NCBI RefSeq assembly: GCF_963678635.1
Contig: NC_087067.1
Span: 24,559,547 to 24,623,546 of the forward strand
Source: Symsagittifera roscoffensis
Lineage: Eukaryota; Xenacoelomorpha; Acoela; Convolutidae
DNA length: 64,000 bases
Direction: 5' to 3'
The notes under the pieces were generated by a model. That model saw only the letters and a program-made list of their open reading frames with translations, was not told the DNA's origin and ran no database searches. Shown in pieces: positions 11,501-26,500 of this stretch (position 1 is the stretch's first letter; every line of letters starts with the position of its first letter). Position numbers and translations under genes: made by a program.

Positions 11501-14500
11501 GATAAATAATTTTAATACCAGTAGAAATTAATTGTGTTTATAAAGTACTGGCACATTTTATGTGCGGCAAAAAAGGTTCGAGTGAAGTGTGTCGACAAAA
11601 TTAAAGGGGGCGAAATATGACATGAAGACATGCCACATTCACTACAAAGGGGTCCGGTCCGAATCACAAAAGTTTCAAAACGATGTCATCTGGTTTTTAA
11701 GTTTTTTTAGCCAGTTAAGGTTTTCGGAAATATCGTCAAGTTTTGCGAATAGTTTTGCAGATTTTTTTCTTCTTCTTACAGCGTTGAATCATGCTACTCT
11801 ATGATTCAACTACTCTATGATTCTATTTATTCTAGTTGCAATAGCGCGAAAAATTCAAGATCAGCTATTCCAAAAAATTTAAAAAAAAAAACATTCATTC
11901 GAAATATCTGAAAAGGCTAACAGTCCCTGTATGTTATTCATTTTCTTAATCAACTCCATATAGATTTATTTCCTGCTTTTAGGACTACTACGTGGTGTTG
12001 TTGAGTGCTGGCGAGTATGACTCATACGTGAAGAGTATCTGTGAGAACCCGATCTGTCAGCAGAGAGTGATCTACATCCAGGGCAGTGCACTCCGGTTCA
12101 ATGACCTGGTCAAGGTCAAAGTGCACTATGCGGAGTGCTGCTTCATACTCGCATCCAGACACGAAAAAGACCAGCAGAGAGAGGTAAGCACAGAGGAACG
12201 AGGAAATGGGGAGGGGTACCTGTAGTGTATGATCTAACTCATGATGTAATCATTCCCACCATTGAAAATGGAGAGGATCTTTGTAATCGGTGTAGTTTTT
12301 TTTCTTCAGGTTTCGCAGTTAATAATCGGAATGGGTCAAGTAATATATCATTTTAAAGATGTTTAAGTCGTGATTCGAACAACATTAAGAATTTTAGAAA
12401 AAAAATTTCTCAGTGCTGAGAAAATTTGAGTTTTTTTATTTTTGGTCTAATTTCAAGCTAATAAGGTGAACATACAATTTTATAATAGCTTATAATAATT
12501 TAAGCCTTGAAAATTTGTTTCACTCGAGTGAAGTAAGTTTTTGAAGTTTTTAGCGTCATTTTAGGAATAAAAAACTTCAAAAATTCAAAAAAATTCTGCA
12601 AAAATGTCTAAATTTTTCTTATAATTTTTTATTCTTTAAGTTTATTTACTTCAATGGGCCTAGATTAGGACGACTGTCGAATATGCCTAATTCCTTTTTC
12701 TGTCCAGATCTTTGTATATCACACCACGCAGAAAAAATGACACCAATTTGGATAAACTTACTCGTATTTTTTAAGGCTATGGTCGGAAAATTCTGTGCTA
12801 GTTGCACAATAACCGGCTATTCTTGTTGGTGCTTAATTTTGTCTAAGTTATAACTTAGATTCTTATTTTGCTGCAATTTCTAGCAGTCAGTTGAAGGTTT
12901 GTGCGCAAGGATATAAAAATTAAACCATTTTTGCTTCACTGAATTCAACGAGTTTGAAAAAAACAGGGCTGGGAAAATTCCATTATAAATCAATTTTGTA
13001 AACCATCCAATTATGACTAAAAATGCTAATTATACATTTCTCATATATGTGAAATATTCCATAAACTTAAAAAAATTTATGAAAATTAGCATTCTACCAT
13101 TTTGACTATTGCATGACTAGCGTTTTTCAGTAAGCTTTCAAAACTTCAGAAACTTTTTTTGTTTTAATTTTTTTAAGAGTGTACATTTGTGTTTGTTTCT
13201 AAATTATAGATACCAATGCGTCAGAAAGAAGAATCAAATCTCCAAAAAATACTGCTCTATGAGGTTATATCATGGAAAAATTCAGTTAGCTACAGAAAAA
13301 AATACAAATTTCAGTTATGCTGTAATTTTAAACAATGAAACTTTGATTATATAATTCTAATATTAGAGTATAGCGCATTTGTTTTTCGAAAGTTTTATTT
13401 TTTTACGATATAATTATTACCAAGACATTCTGTTTTTTTATCCAAAACTCTTTTTTCTTTTCTGTATGGAGATTGTATAAAAAATATACACAGACTATCA
13501 TCTACATTTTATATACACATTAGATACAATTGAGTTAAGACCGATGTGGTTAACTCATAGAGTAATTTCGGATAGGATACACCGTCTGCTCGTCACGCTA
13601 TCTTATTTTCGGCCGGATAGATTCGTGCAACTTCTTAGTCTAATACCGATCCTAATCTTACTCTTATACTTTCTAGTCTCAGGGTGTTTAACTAGTCTCT
13701 GCTAGGCTCAATAGATCTAGGGTATACTGGTTTGTTGCGGCTGCTGAAGTTCTCTTGGAGAGACAACTAATTTCTAAGTTAAATTCAAATCTCTCTGGTG
13801 CTGAAATTACAAGTAATTTCAGCACTTACAAATAAGTGGGTTGTTAGTTAGATGGATCATGATTGGTTAATATTAAATACTTTACAGTGGTAAAATATCT
13901 AATTTATCCAATCATAAAATGTAGTTTAGATCAGGTTCCACCCATCCGGGTTTTACAGAGTTTTTTAGAATTATCTTTCTGCAATTCAAAGGATGGATGA
14001 TGAACGTTGGTATTGGGCGAAAATCGTATTCTTGTCCGGTTCCTCTTGTTAGAGAAGTTCCAGGACGCTGGAGTTAGGGGCATCAATCGTTGTGTCTTCT
14101 TGTGACAACGACTGTGTTTCTCAACGAAATCAATCTGATTTCAAAATGGTTTGCTATGACGGGTTTCTCTGTATTATGTAGAGAACTTGTTTTGTGTTCA
14201 ACCTCGTCTGGGAATGGCGTGGAGATTGTGCGTGGAGGGGATGCCTTGTAACTCGGATCTGTACGTATACTTGAACATCGAGGTGGTCATTGGTCTAGTT
14301 CAATGAAGTCCTTTTCTGCGAAGTCAAGTCGTACTCTAAATCGTTTGAGTTGTGATTGTGGACGGCATATCGGTTGTGGTTAGCCATTCTTGTTCGAGTG
14401 TAGTGGGGTCATTTTGTCTTTGGATGTTCGTCTTTGTTGTTGTGTGCTGATCTATATACTGCAAGGTATAATTTATATTGTATAAAAATTTTATTAGTTC

Positions 14501-17500
14501 AGTTTTTTAAATTATGAATTTAATTAGTTGTTTTCACAAAAGCATTTTGTTTTAGTTCGGTTATTTTGAAGAGTTACTCACCCTTGAGTACCTCTTATTA
14601 AAAATAGAAGTGTGGTCACAAAGCGTGGATGTAGCACGGTGGGTTAGGCCGGCTATAGAGCATGCTCAGGACGTCCTCTCTGGTGGGTTAGGCCAGGAGT
14701 GGGAGTATGATTTCGTGCGGTTTCTTTGAGAGGTCCTGTTATGTGATAACGTTTTATGTTGGGTTTATGTTGGTCTTTCTTATGTTCCTTTGGTTGTGTC
14801 CTTTTTTCAAAATCAAATTGTTTTTGTTATGGGTTTGTCTTTCGACTTTTTTGTGTTTTATTATTTCTTTCTTAGACTTTATAATAGTCTTCAAAAGAAT
14901 AAATTATCCAGTTTTAAACTGGGTTAATCCGGTTTGGGTACCGTTGGTTTTCTTTTCTTAGTCATGCTGTTATTTTATGATTTGTGGTGTTTAGTAAGCT
15001 GCGTTGGTTAGTTTGTTTTAGTAAATAATTCCTTTCCAACCGGGTTAGAGGAAAGTTTGGAACTTTTTATCGTGTGTTAGAGTTGTTGAGTGTGAAAACT
15101 TGAAACTGAAATTCATTATTTAAACAATTCTTCGTTGGCGAGCTGTGCGAGTTTGGATAGAATTCTTGTGCGAGCGAATGAAAATATCAAAATGTTAGTA
15201 CTGCATTTTTATTTTATTATTTTATTACATAGAATTTCAATTTTACTGCTAGTTTTGGGGGAAATTTAAAGTTATAAATTTTCATCATAATTAATTTTAC
15301 TGCTTTATGGGGAAATAACTTAATTTACTTCATTTGGTATAAATTTTATCAGATTAATTTGTGAAAATATTAATGAAGTTTAGAATAATTTTAACAAGTT
15401 TTTTTTTTCTGTTTTTTGCAGATGATCGTGGTATGAAGACTAAAAATCTTAAAAAAACATGAGTAAGGAATGGTTAGTAATAATTTAAATTTATTAGTAA
15501 GGAATATTTGAAATTATACTTACCTGTTAATCGTCTGGGAAAAAAACCGTGAGGGAAGATGTCGTGTATCATGTCGGAATTCGTTAGTAACTTTGCTAGT
15601 ATGCGAATGATGTTTTTAGTTTGAAGCAGTTGCCAAAGCAATTGAAGTGCTTTAATAGTTTTTAGTTCTTCGGTGCCGACTGCAAACTCATGAGGTGTGT
15701 TTTGAATGAGATTATATATTTTGTGATTGTATTTAGTATTATGAATAAATTCTAATATAGGGATTTATATAGGTTGGACAAATTCATGTGGGATAAGGAA
15801 GGGTCTGGATTCTTCAGCATTAAAGGTCTTCGTGATGGGACAAAATATATACATTTGTGTTATTGGGTCATAATTGCGGAGGATGCCGTGGAGGTTAGTA
15901 TCTTTGATGCAATAGGTGAAGTTTAGAAAAAATGGTGAAGTGTACTTCGAGTTAAGAAACTGAAAACGATGGTGCGGTTGTCTTGATGGAGTATGTAGAT
16001 CAAAATGATTTTGTATGAAGCGATAGTATGTATATGTGTGAGTTTGTTTAGTGCGTAACATGATGTCATGTGAACATTGCAAATCGCGTTAATGTGGTGC
16101 AAGGAAGTGAAAGGTTAGTGAAAATAATTGAAATTTTTCTTTAAAACTTTCGTAAGCTTGCATATCAGTTAGTGCTTCAGAAATGATGTGATCATATTTT
16201 CTGACGAAAATATTGAGTGTGAATACATATGATGTTTTGATGAAGAATTTTTCTGTTAGTTGTGGGTTAGCGAAGCGGTCGTCATCTAAAAATTGGTCTT
16301 GATTAGTTCGGATGATATTATGGTCGTAATATTCTAGTGTAAATTCGTTAGCTCGGGGTGCAGTGAATGTTTTTAGTGATTTTTTATATCCTTTATAAGT
16401 AAATTGTCTAGGTGTTAGTGTTGCGGTGAGTCTATATAGCATATCTTTATGCTTCTCTATATTGCTATGAGTATTAGATAGTGGGAGGCAAAGGGGATTA
16501 GTAAAATGATAATATGTTGTCCAATGAAGTGTAGGCATTAAAACATGTTCATCTACAAAACTACGTGTGTCGTTAGTGTCATTAGGTGTGTTTAAAGTAT
16601 ATTGTGGAAATGAAGGTAAGGTGATTGCTAGAAAATCTTTTGTGTTGGTGTGGTGTGGATGTATAAAATATTCACGAGCTGTTCCTGGTTTGGTCGGGAA
16701 TGGATGGTTTGGGAATTTTCTTTTAAAAGTGCGATAAGCTCGGTTAGTGCTAGTTAATGATTCGGTGGATGTTGATGATTGTGCTAATGATGCAGTATAG
16801 GCTGAGGAGGGTGTAGGAGTAGGTGGGTTTGAGGATTCTATCGTAGATGAAATTTGATTGATTGTGAGGGTGTTAGGGTGTATTAGCTGTTGTTGTAGGG
16901 TGATAAAACTATCTAGTTCTTGGGAGATTTGGGGAGTATCTGGAGAATTAGATGATCGGTCGGAATGAAATGGAGAATAGGTTGGGGTTACTTGTGAAGC
17001 ATAAGAGGGAGTAGAAATGGGCGGGAGTGGATTATTTGGTGGGATTGGTTGAAAAGGGGGCTTTGAAAAAACTGAGGAGTTGGTTTGAAAATTATTGGAT
17101 GGAGATAGTTCGGAGTCTGCAAATTCGTCAGGGGTTTCTACATTAGGGTTGTTGAGTTGTGAAATGGAGTATAAAACTGAAATATCTGAATTAGTACCCG
17201 AATTCATGCTTGATGTTATATTACTAATTGGAAAATCGGGTGGCGGGAAAGCAAAAAGTTGGATTATTGTGATTGGAGTGTTGAGGTTGGTTGGATGGGA
17301 ATTTGAGCGGTGTAGGGATCCAAGTTGTCGGCTCATCGTGGGCTAAAAAAATATTATTTTGAGACTGAAAAGCGGTGGTATGGGGTTGTTCTATAATTTG
17401 TTCATATGTATTATCATCTTGTGAATGATGTGTCATTATATGTTGTATGGGACTTTACGATATGTTTGGTCTAAAATTTGGGTTATGTGTTATTGCTAGG

Positions 17501-20500
17501 TTTCGGAAATTACGTGGGACTAAGGATAATGGATGGTTATGTGGTAAGGGTGGCAGCTGTGGTACTGTAGGCGTTACTTCTGTGTTATTATGTTCTTCGT
17601 TGTACGTGTTCTGTGTTGTTGCTATTTTTGTATTATATTCTTTGATTTGTGCGTCTAGAAGAATTTTGTTAATTGATGATGAAAAAATTCCAAAAAATCC
17701 TGCAAATAGTATGCGTGCTACACTTGCTTGTCTATTTACTTGTGTGTGTATAGCACATGTGTTGTAGATTCCTTTTAAAAGTGAAAAAAGAAATCCTATA
17801 AAGTTAAACATTGCGTATAAGATAGTTAATTTTTCTAAGATATAATAGGGCCATCCTAGAAATTCGAGAATTTCATTTTTTAGTGTAACAAAGCTAAAAA
17901 TATTTATGGGTGAAATATCTTGTGGTCTGTTTTTTTCACCGTTTAGATATATATATAGTCTTTAATGTCTTTAAAATATCCGCTATAATCTTGTGTATAG
18001 ATGTGTGCAAATCCTGCTGTTTCGGCAAGTTTGCGTAAGTTTTGGTCAATTGATTGTCTTTGTATAGTGTCCATTTGTGTTAATAATTCCTGGAATTGTT
18101 GTGTTCTAAAGTGGTGTTGGATATCAGATTTTGAATATATTCCAATTGATTGTAAATCAATATTTGGGTTACGAGCAATAGCTCGGATGCTTTCGGGTGA
18201 AATTTTTTTGAGTGATTGCATTAATGTGGGGTATGGGGTAAGAAGATAATATTTATCTTCATCAGGGTTCAATTGTACTACATTGTGGCTATTCTCTGAT
18301 CCACATGGGACTGCGGTATCTCAAAAATATGTTCTTCTTGAAAGTGTTTCAACAAAATGTACTTTATTTTTATAAAAGATAGGGATTCTTTTATAGCATC
18401 TTTTATCTTCAAAAACATATAGTGGTGATACTTTTTTGGTACAAGTATAAAACCATAAGATGTTTCCTTCGTAGTCTAGAAAATTTGATCTTTTTCCTGA
18501 TAGTAAATATCCTGCGTAGGTATTTTTAAAACTGCTAGTGCAAGTGATTGTAGGATTTGTGTCCTTTCTAATTCGCATAGTTGGTGAAGTGTTTCTAATT
18601 TGGAGAGTGACATTTCTTGAAAAATTCGACTAATCGTGTAGTCTAATTTCAAATCTAAGTGGATATCATAGTGGATATTACCAAAATAAGAATTATTCAT
18701 TAGTGATAGTTCTTGTAAACGTGTGCTTCTAGTGTCATGTGGCTTTAGATGTCCACCAGGTTGACCATTACTTTTTTGAAAATTAACTGGTATATATGAT
18801 GTTCCTTCGTGTAGAGGATGACTTGTAGCATAGGGGTCAATTTTTATTTTTCCAGTGGTCATTTCGAAACCTTTTTCGTATTCAACTAATATTTCAGAAT
18901 ATTGTGTTTTGTGAAGTGGGTTTCTGTATTTGCATGCAAATTCTGTTTCTTGATATATTTGAAAACGTGTAAATTTATTTTTTATATTATGGATATTTCG
19001 AAAATTGGTACTTTGTTTTCGTGATGGATTGACTTGTTCATATGGAATTGATTGTATAAAATATTTTTCGTGAAATTTTATCATTCGAGCATGTATTTTT
19101 GCTACTTGAAATGTTGTACATGTATCTTCAGGAAACCAAACAATTGTTGCTTGTGTCCGTGTTGTAGGATCAAAATAACCTTGATCGTTTTTACAAGGTA
19201 GTCTAATTCCTTGATAGATCATTGTGTTATCAGATAAATCTCGTGTGAGTTGTATTTTTTCGAGTTGTATTTTCCAATCGAAAAACATTATTTCTTGATA
19301 TCCTTTATTTTTTGTGTCTGCTTTGCAGTTTGATGGATTATTTATACCCATGTGTGGTATCCAGTGCTTATCGTGTATGTCATAAGTTAATCTTCCGTGT
19401 GCGCCGTTGTATGGGTATTTTTCATCTAGTTTAATGTGTCCTTGATATCTTTCAAGTTCTGCTTGATGTACAGAATCGGCAAAGACTTGAAAATATACTA
19501 TTTTTCTGTCGGTGTTTTTATTTCTTGTGATGTTTAGTCTGAGTAGTTCGTTTTTACAATCGTCAGGATTTAAATGTAGAAGTCGTTCTATATTACTTTG
19601 GTAGAATGATTCATGGTCCAGTCGGTTTTTATTTCCGTTAGAAACTTGTGAACAATGTAGTTTCTTTTCGGAAAATGTTGCTGTAAATTTATATCCTATG
19701 ACGGTTGATGCTCGGGCTTTTAAATATAGTGTCGCTATTACATTTGTAGTTTCTATAGCTTGTGGTTCCGTTTCGCATTGTGATACTTGATTTATTGCAT
19801 ATTTGTGTAGTGTTTTTTGTTCATTTTCTTCACAATCGTAATGTGTTACTAATAAGTCTTGGGGTCATGTGCGGGGGGAAGGATTTATGTTCTGATCTTA
19901 GATTATGAGAAAAAGGAGTTGGAGAAATATTAATAATTTTAGAATATACATGTGTATGATAATCCTGATTACGGGTTATAAAATGTGATGTAACCAATTG
20001 TCTTTTTGGTATATCTGTCGTATTTATATTTTACTTCAGTTGTTATAAATGGTGGTGGTAGCGATTGAGCTATTATATTTGGTGGTTTTAATGGGTAAGG
20101 ATGTTGAGCAATGTTGTTTAGTTTAACCGTGATTTCAAATTTTAATTGTAGACTATTTTGTTGGAGTATTTGGATGTTATGGTCACGAATGTCTTCGTGG
20201 ATGTCTTGTCTATACTGTAATCTATGAAGTGCCCAGTTGTGGAGTCGGTTACTTTCTGGGTGCTGTCCAAATAATGGTGGGGGTGCTGTGAATGTGTTCC
20301 AGTCTAATCTTAAAGGGATATTTGTTGATGATTGTTCTCGATATCTAGCGTCGAGGTTATTTGGGAAAATTAAAGGGAAAGGCGTCGGTGAAATCTGGCT
20401 TATTGATGGTGTTGACGGTAGTGATAATGTTTCTGGTAGTGATGATGATGTTGTTGTATCCGTAGAAATATCTATTGGATTATTTATTAAATTTGGTTCA

Positions 20501-23500
20501 CCTTGTGTGAATGATTGCGTTGTCCAATATGGTAGTCGTGATGTTTGGTTTGGGGGGTTAAAGGGATTTTCACGTATTTGTTCAGATGTTGGTGTTGAAC
20601 CTAGGTAATCTGAGGGTAGACTTGAGGTGCTACGTTGTGAAAGAAGTGTAGGGGTTTCCGGTAATATGCTAATTGGGTTTTCCGGAGTAGTTGGTGATGG
20701 GGATTGGGGTATATCAAAACGAACTCGAGGGGTTTGAAAATTTCTATTTCGTCGTGGATGTATAATTTGTCTATTTATTTCAACTGTATTTTGGTTTTGA
20801 CTAATATTTCTTATTCTACTTAATTCTTGTGGTAGTGTTGGGTACAAGTTATATGTTGGTTCACTTAGAGGTGCCTGTCGCTGAACTGGTTCTAATGGCT
20901 CAGATAAGCGAGCGTGTCGTTCTTCAAAAGTGTATGGGTTATCTTGGAAAGAATTTCGTGTGGATGTTTGGGGGTTTTGGGTAGTTGTAGGTATTGTCTG
21001 GTTTTTTTGGGATGATGGCGGTGAAGACTGGCTGTGTGATTGTTGGTTAGCAATTTTTGAGGGTTTTTTGATTGATTTCTTTTAGTGAAAAAATTTATGT
21101 TTATTGTAGTATTCTTCAAGAAAAAGAATTAAAAGGATTGATGCTAAGGCGAATGTTATGATTGCCTTCTTTATACATTTGCATATTGTCAATATTAAGG
21201 GTGATAAAAATGTTATGAAAATTACAAATAGTAAAAAAATATCTGTTCTACTAAAAATGGTTCGTATCATTTAAATAAATTTTGGGTTTTCGTACCTTTG
21301 AATATGATCAATGACTTGGGAAAGTTGGAGATATAATTCAAATAGGGAGTAGAAAATTTAAAAAATATTGCAAAAAAATGATTAAAATTATTATAAAAGC
21401 TTCAAAAGTATCAAAGAGGAAAATGAATAAAAGTTTAAGTATTGCTAAAAAGTTTATGAAAATGTTGAAAATTATGTTGACTGATTGAGAGAAGAGCATT
21501 TAAGAAATGGCTTCTTGGTCGAATATTTTTTGTTATTTGGGGCGATTTTCATGTGTGGTCGAATTATTTATTGATTTTTTGACAAGTGGGTTGAGTTTTG
21601 TGAAAAATTGTTGGGGGCGAATTTTATGGTGTTTGGGAGGTCTTCTTTGCTTTATTTTTATTTGTCAGTTGATCTGGGGTATTTTTGAGATTTTTGTACT
21701 TTAGGCTAAATTAGTATGGTCGTACTTTTACTTTAGGCTAATTTAACATTTTTGTTTGGGGGGTTTTTGTGGTCTGAATTGGGAAAATATTGTTGATTTT
21801 TGCGTTATTAGATAAGGGAGGGTTATGATATTATGGTGGTATTTATTTTAGTTGTCAAGTTTTAGCAGGTTGCTTATTTTTGACCTGGAGGTTGTAAAAT
21901 TATAGTTATAGATATGCCTGGAGTTTAATATCTTTCGACTAATTGGTTTGTGTTAGAGTTATATAAGGTGACGGATTGAATGAATCCTTTTGGCTAATTT
22001 TGAATTAGAATCGCTGCGTGTTTGCAGCATGTTATTTTGAAAAATGAAAGTTCAAAATGTTTCAATGGTGCAAATAGTATTAAATTTAAAATTAAAGCTG
22101 TTTTTGAAATTCAACTTACTTTAATATTTTAGATTGTGGGATGAATATTTTGTAGTTTTTACGTGGTTGATTTCTAAGTCGTGATGACTCTCTATGTTCT
22201 GATTTCTCAACTTGTTCTTCAGGTATAATTTTTTCTATCATTTTTCTATTTTTCCTTTCTTTTTTATGTGTTTTTTGATCTAGCTTTTTTGTATTGTTTT
22301 TGGTTGTAGTTGGTTTTTTATTTTGTTTTTCAAGGTGAATGTCGTTTTGTTCATTTATTTCATTTTCCATATGTGGGTGATTTTGAATAACTTTTAAACC
22401 TGTGAAAGAATATGATTGAGTTAGTTCGCGTAGTGCGTATTCTTTTGGGTACTAAGGCAATAGCTTGTTTCTATGTTGAACAATTTCTTTTTTGTCTGAA
22501 TCGGTGATTTTATATGTTAAGTCTGTGATTATTTGGTATGTTCCCTTACGAAGGGGTTGCAATTTTTTAGAAATTCCTTTTTGGGTATTAAAATTAGGTA
22601 TTAAGACAAATGTTCCAATTTTTAAATCTGAGGCTGGTGTAAAGCGTGAATTTATTTGTTCGTTAATGTTCTGCCTTTGTAACAATTTTTTTGTTAATTT
22701 TTGGTAAATTTCATTGTATTTTTTATCTCTATTTAAAATCCAATCGGTGTGTGTACCGGAGGCTAATTTAAGGATTTGTGGGTGATGAAAATGATCTTCA
22801 TCATGTGTGTGTAAAGGTAGGTTATAACAAATTGAGTCTTTATTTGGTTGGCAATGACCTTGTGTATTTTTATGAGAGTTTGCTGTAAACATAATTGGTT
22901 TACGTGGCTTTAGATTAAAAACCATTTCGTATGGTGACATTCCTAGAGTTGTCGTAATTTGTGAATTATATGCTAAGGGGAATAATTTTACATCTGCTGA
23001 CCATTCTGTGTATCTTGTATCATTTCCATTTATGATACATCTAAGATATTCTTGTAGTGAACGGTTCATACCTTCGACTAAACCGTTTGTCCAAGGTGCA
23101 TGAGATGTATGCGGTTTGTGTTTAATGTTGTATAAATGACATAATGTGATGATTTCATTATTTATGAACTCTGTACCATTGTCTGTAACTAAGATTTCGG
23201 GTAATCCGAATTTGGCTATCCAGTGTTCGTAAAGTGTTGTGTAAGCATAATAAGCGTTACAATGTGGTACTGGGTTGAGTGCTACATAATGTGTAAATGC
23301 GTCAACTATTACCATAATGTAGGAGTTTCCTTCAGAGGATGGTGAAATTGGTCCTTTTGTATCGAATGATATACGGTGGTTAAAATATAAACTTTGTCCT
23401 TTAAAATCTTGTTGTTGTGCTATTTGTTTTTGATTTGGATAAGGTTTATTTAGCTGACATACTATACAATCATTGCATAGTACTTTTATCCAAATCGGTG

Positions 23501-26500
23501 CATTCGGGAAGTAAAAATTTTGTGTAAAATTTGAATATGTTTTCTCTGTTCCAGAGTGTCCTTTAATGTTTTGTGTATGTGAAATGTTAAAAGCTATTAG
23601 AATCATACTTAAAGGGAGACAGGGAACTGTAGAGTCGTTTAAATGATATTCTAGAAGGTATGTGTTTTCGTTAATTGTTGTATTATTAAATTTTCGAAAA
23701 TATCGGAGGAGTGTTTTATTTCCTAAAATTGTGGTATCTGCCTTTACGGGCTTAGTTTTGTATTTGTGCCATGATTTTAGTTGTCTAATTACTGGGTCAA
23801 GATTTTGATATTGTTTCAAACTATTAATTGTAATTTTATCTGTTGGAGGGAGAAAAATGTTTTCAATTTCTAATTTAGATAAGGGAATTGTGTCAAGTGG
23901 GTCATGGAAAAACTTGTTTATTGTGTATTTTGAATCATTTGTTTTTGGTCCTGATAAATTTATTTTATCAGTTAAATTTTCTTTTTCAATTAACGGAAAA
24001 AGGTCTTTTTTTTGCGAATGGTGTTTTATTCGTTTTTGTTGAGTGTTATTTTGTATCCATTGTGAGTATGGAATTGGTTTGAAAGTTGATGTTCCAAGTA
24101 GATCAACTTCGTAGTGATTATTTTGGCAATCTAAATAAAGTGGGAAGTGTTGGAGATTATTTATTTGTGATTGTTCAATGTCAGTTTTTACTGCATATTT
24201 GCATTCTAGTCGGGGTGATGTTTCGTCTTTTGCAAGGTAAAATTTTATATTTTTAGGTATTTCAACTGTAGTTTTTCGTGTAAGTAATTCAGGTGGTGTA
24301 TTTCGACTTAATGTATCTGGTAATGCAAGATTCTTTCCTGCTGTCCAAACTATATGTAAGTTTGGAAATTTTATTGGTATTAATTGAAATCTATAAACTC
24401 GATGATTTGGATTTGACTTTTGTGTAAAGAGAAAAATGATTGGTTTATGATCTGTGAATAGAACTGTTGGATGTTTTGATCCAAGTATTAGAAATTCATA
24501 TTCTGTAAGTGTATAAATTATAGCTATACATTCTCTCATTAGAGCTGAGAGTCGTAGCTCTGCTTTACTGAATAATTGGGAATTTGCTGATATAAGGTTC
24601 ATTTTATTTGTACAACTGTGTGATTGTAGTAATGCTGCGCCGATGCCAAAATTTGAAGCATCGCACATTGCGTAGAATGGTTGATTTGGATCTGGGATTG
24701 TGTTTGAAATTTGTTCAGTTAAAAGTTTTTTAATTTCTTCAAATCGTGTTTGATGTTCAATGGTTCATTCAAAATAATTTTGCTGTCTGAGGGTATTATA
24801 GAATGGTCTTAAATATAATTGCATTTTGTAAACGTACTTGCTTAAGAAATTTAACATTCCAAGGAATTCTTGGATTTTCTTTTTGTTTGTTGGTGGTTGA
24901 AGTTTTTGAATAGCATCAATGCGTGATTTTAATGGAGTGATTGTGTTTTTTTCTATGTTATGTCCTAAAAATTTAACTCGTGTTAAAAAGAAGTGTGATT
25001 TATCGGGGGCGGCCTTCAGATTTTTGTTCTGAAGTATTTTATGATAGTGTTCTAAAACTGTAAACATTTCTTCTTTTGTCTGTGATTGCATAAAAACATC
25101 GTCTAAATAGGTGATTGCTTTTTTCTTAAGTATTAGTGGTCTAAAAATTTTGCTCATAAAAGCTGAAAATGCTGCTGGTCCTATGGATATTCCATAGAAG
25201 AGGCGATTGAATTCATATTGTTGATTTCCAATAACAAATTGTGTTAAACGTCGTGATTGTTCATCTAGTGGCATTTGATTGTATGCGCTATTCATATCTG
25301 CGGTTGTAAAGTATTTTCCGTATATTTTTGTTAAAATAACTTGTATTGGTTCAATAGGCCAATTGCATTTTGATTCGTCTATTAGTGAATTGAGATATCT
25401 AGCGTCTAAAACTATTTTTAATGATTCTCCTTTTGCTAGGATGATAACAGGGTTAATAAATGTGCTACCTTTTGGTGAGATAAATTTGTTTTGTTCTAAA
25501 ATATCCAGTAATTTTTTTACCTTATCGTGTAAATGAATTGGTACTTTGCTTGCTCTTTGTTTTTTGAAAACTGCGTCAGTTTTTAACGGGAGATGGAGTG
25601 ATAACTGATTTGCCCAACATCAAGTTTTGATGTTGCATAGACTGTTGAATATTTTAACAGTTGTTTTGCTAGTTCTTCAAATTCGATTTGTGTAATTTGT
25701 GAGTGTTCAAAGTTAAACAATTGTTGTTGTTCTTTTGTGTAATTTGTTATATTGAATGTTGGTTTAAAATATGGTGTTTTTGTGAAATAATCTGTGTTCC
25801 TTTTTCATTGCTTATTATACTATTTATGGATAGTTCTTCGTTAAGAATTGTGGATTGACAAATATCTAATAATTGGAGTATATTATTTACGCGGTATGCT
25901 TTTTCATGTACGGGTGATATTGTAGCGTTTGTTTCGCAATATCCTAAAAGTCCTAAGGGTAAAGTTACTTGGTACGGTGTGTTGTTATACACATGTAGCG
26001 AAATGATGTCTGAGTTCGTATTTTTCAAATATCTTATAGATGAAATCGTGATTTTGAAAAACTTATGAATAGGTTTAAACTCAAAGTCTGACATAAAGAG
26101 TTGTTGTTTTTTTTTACTTTTGTCATATTGGTGAACTTGTTTTATTGAAAAGTTATATATGTTTCCTGATAGTGGTTTCAGGTGTTTCCGTTGTTGGTTA
26201 TAAATTGGATAAAATTTTGAAAAGAATGGTGGTTGTTTATTTAATCTTTGAAAAAATGTTAGAGCTGTATCTTTTGTTTTTGTGTACTTATCTTTGATTA
26301 GTAGTTTACTATTCAAGATGTTGATTGTTGGTATATATTTAGATATAAATGGTATACCAATGATATTGTGTTTAATATCAGTAATATGAAATATTTGTTT
26401 AAATGGTTTGTTTAGAATTTTATTTTGCTCCATTGTTCTTGTGGGGAGGAGGAATAATTGAACTTTTCCATAATTTATTAATGTTGATCCTTGTGCTGTT

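Noticed and set aside
14707-14961. 84-codon hydrophobic plus-strand frame
   Set aside because: It lies antisense in the non-coding tail of element 2; T-rich DNA gives hydrophobic peptides by chance.
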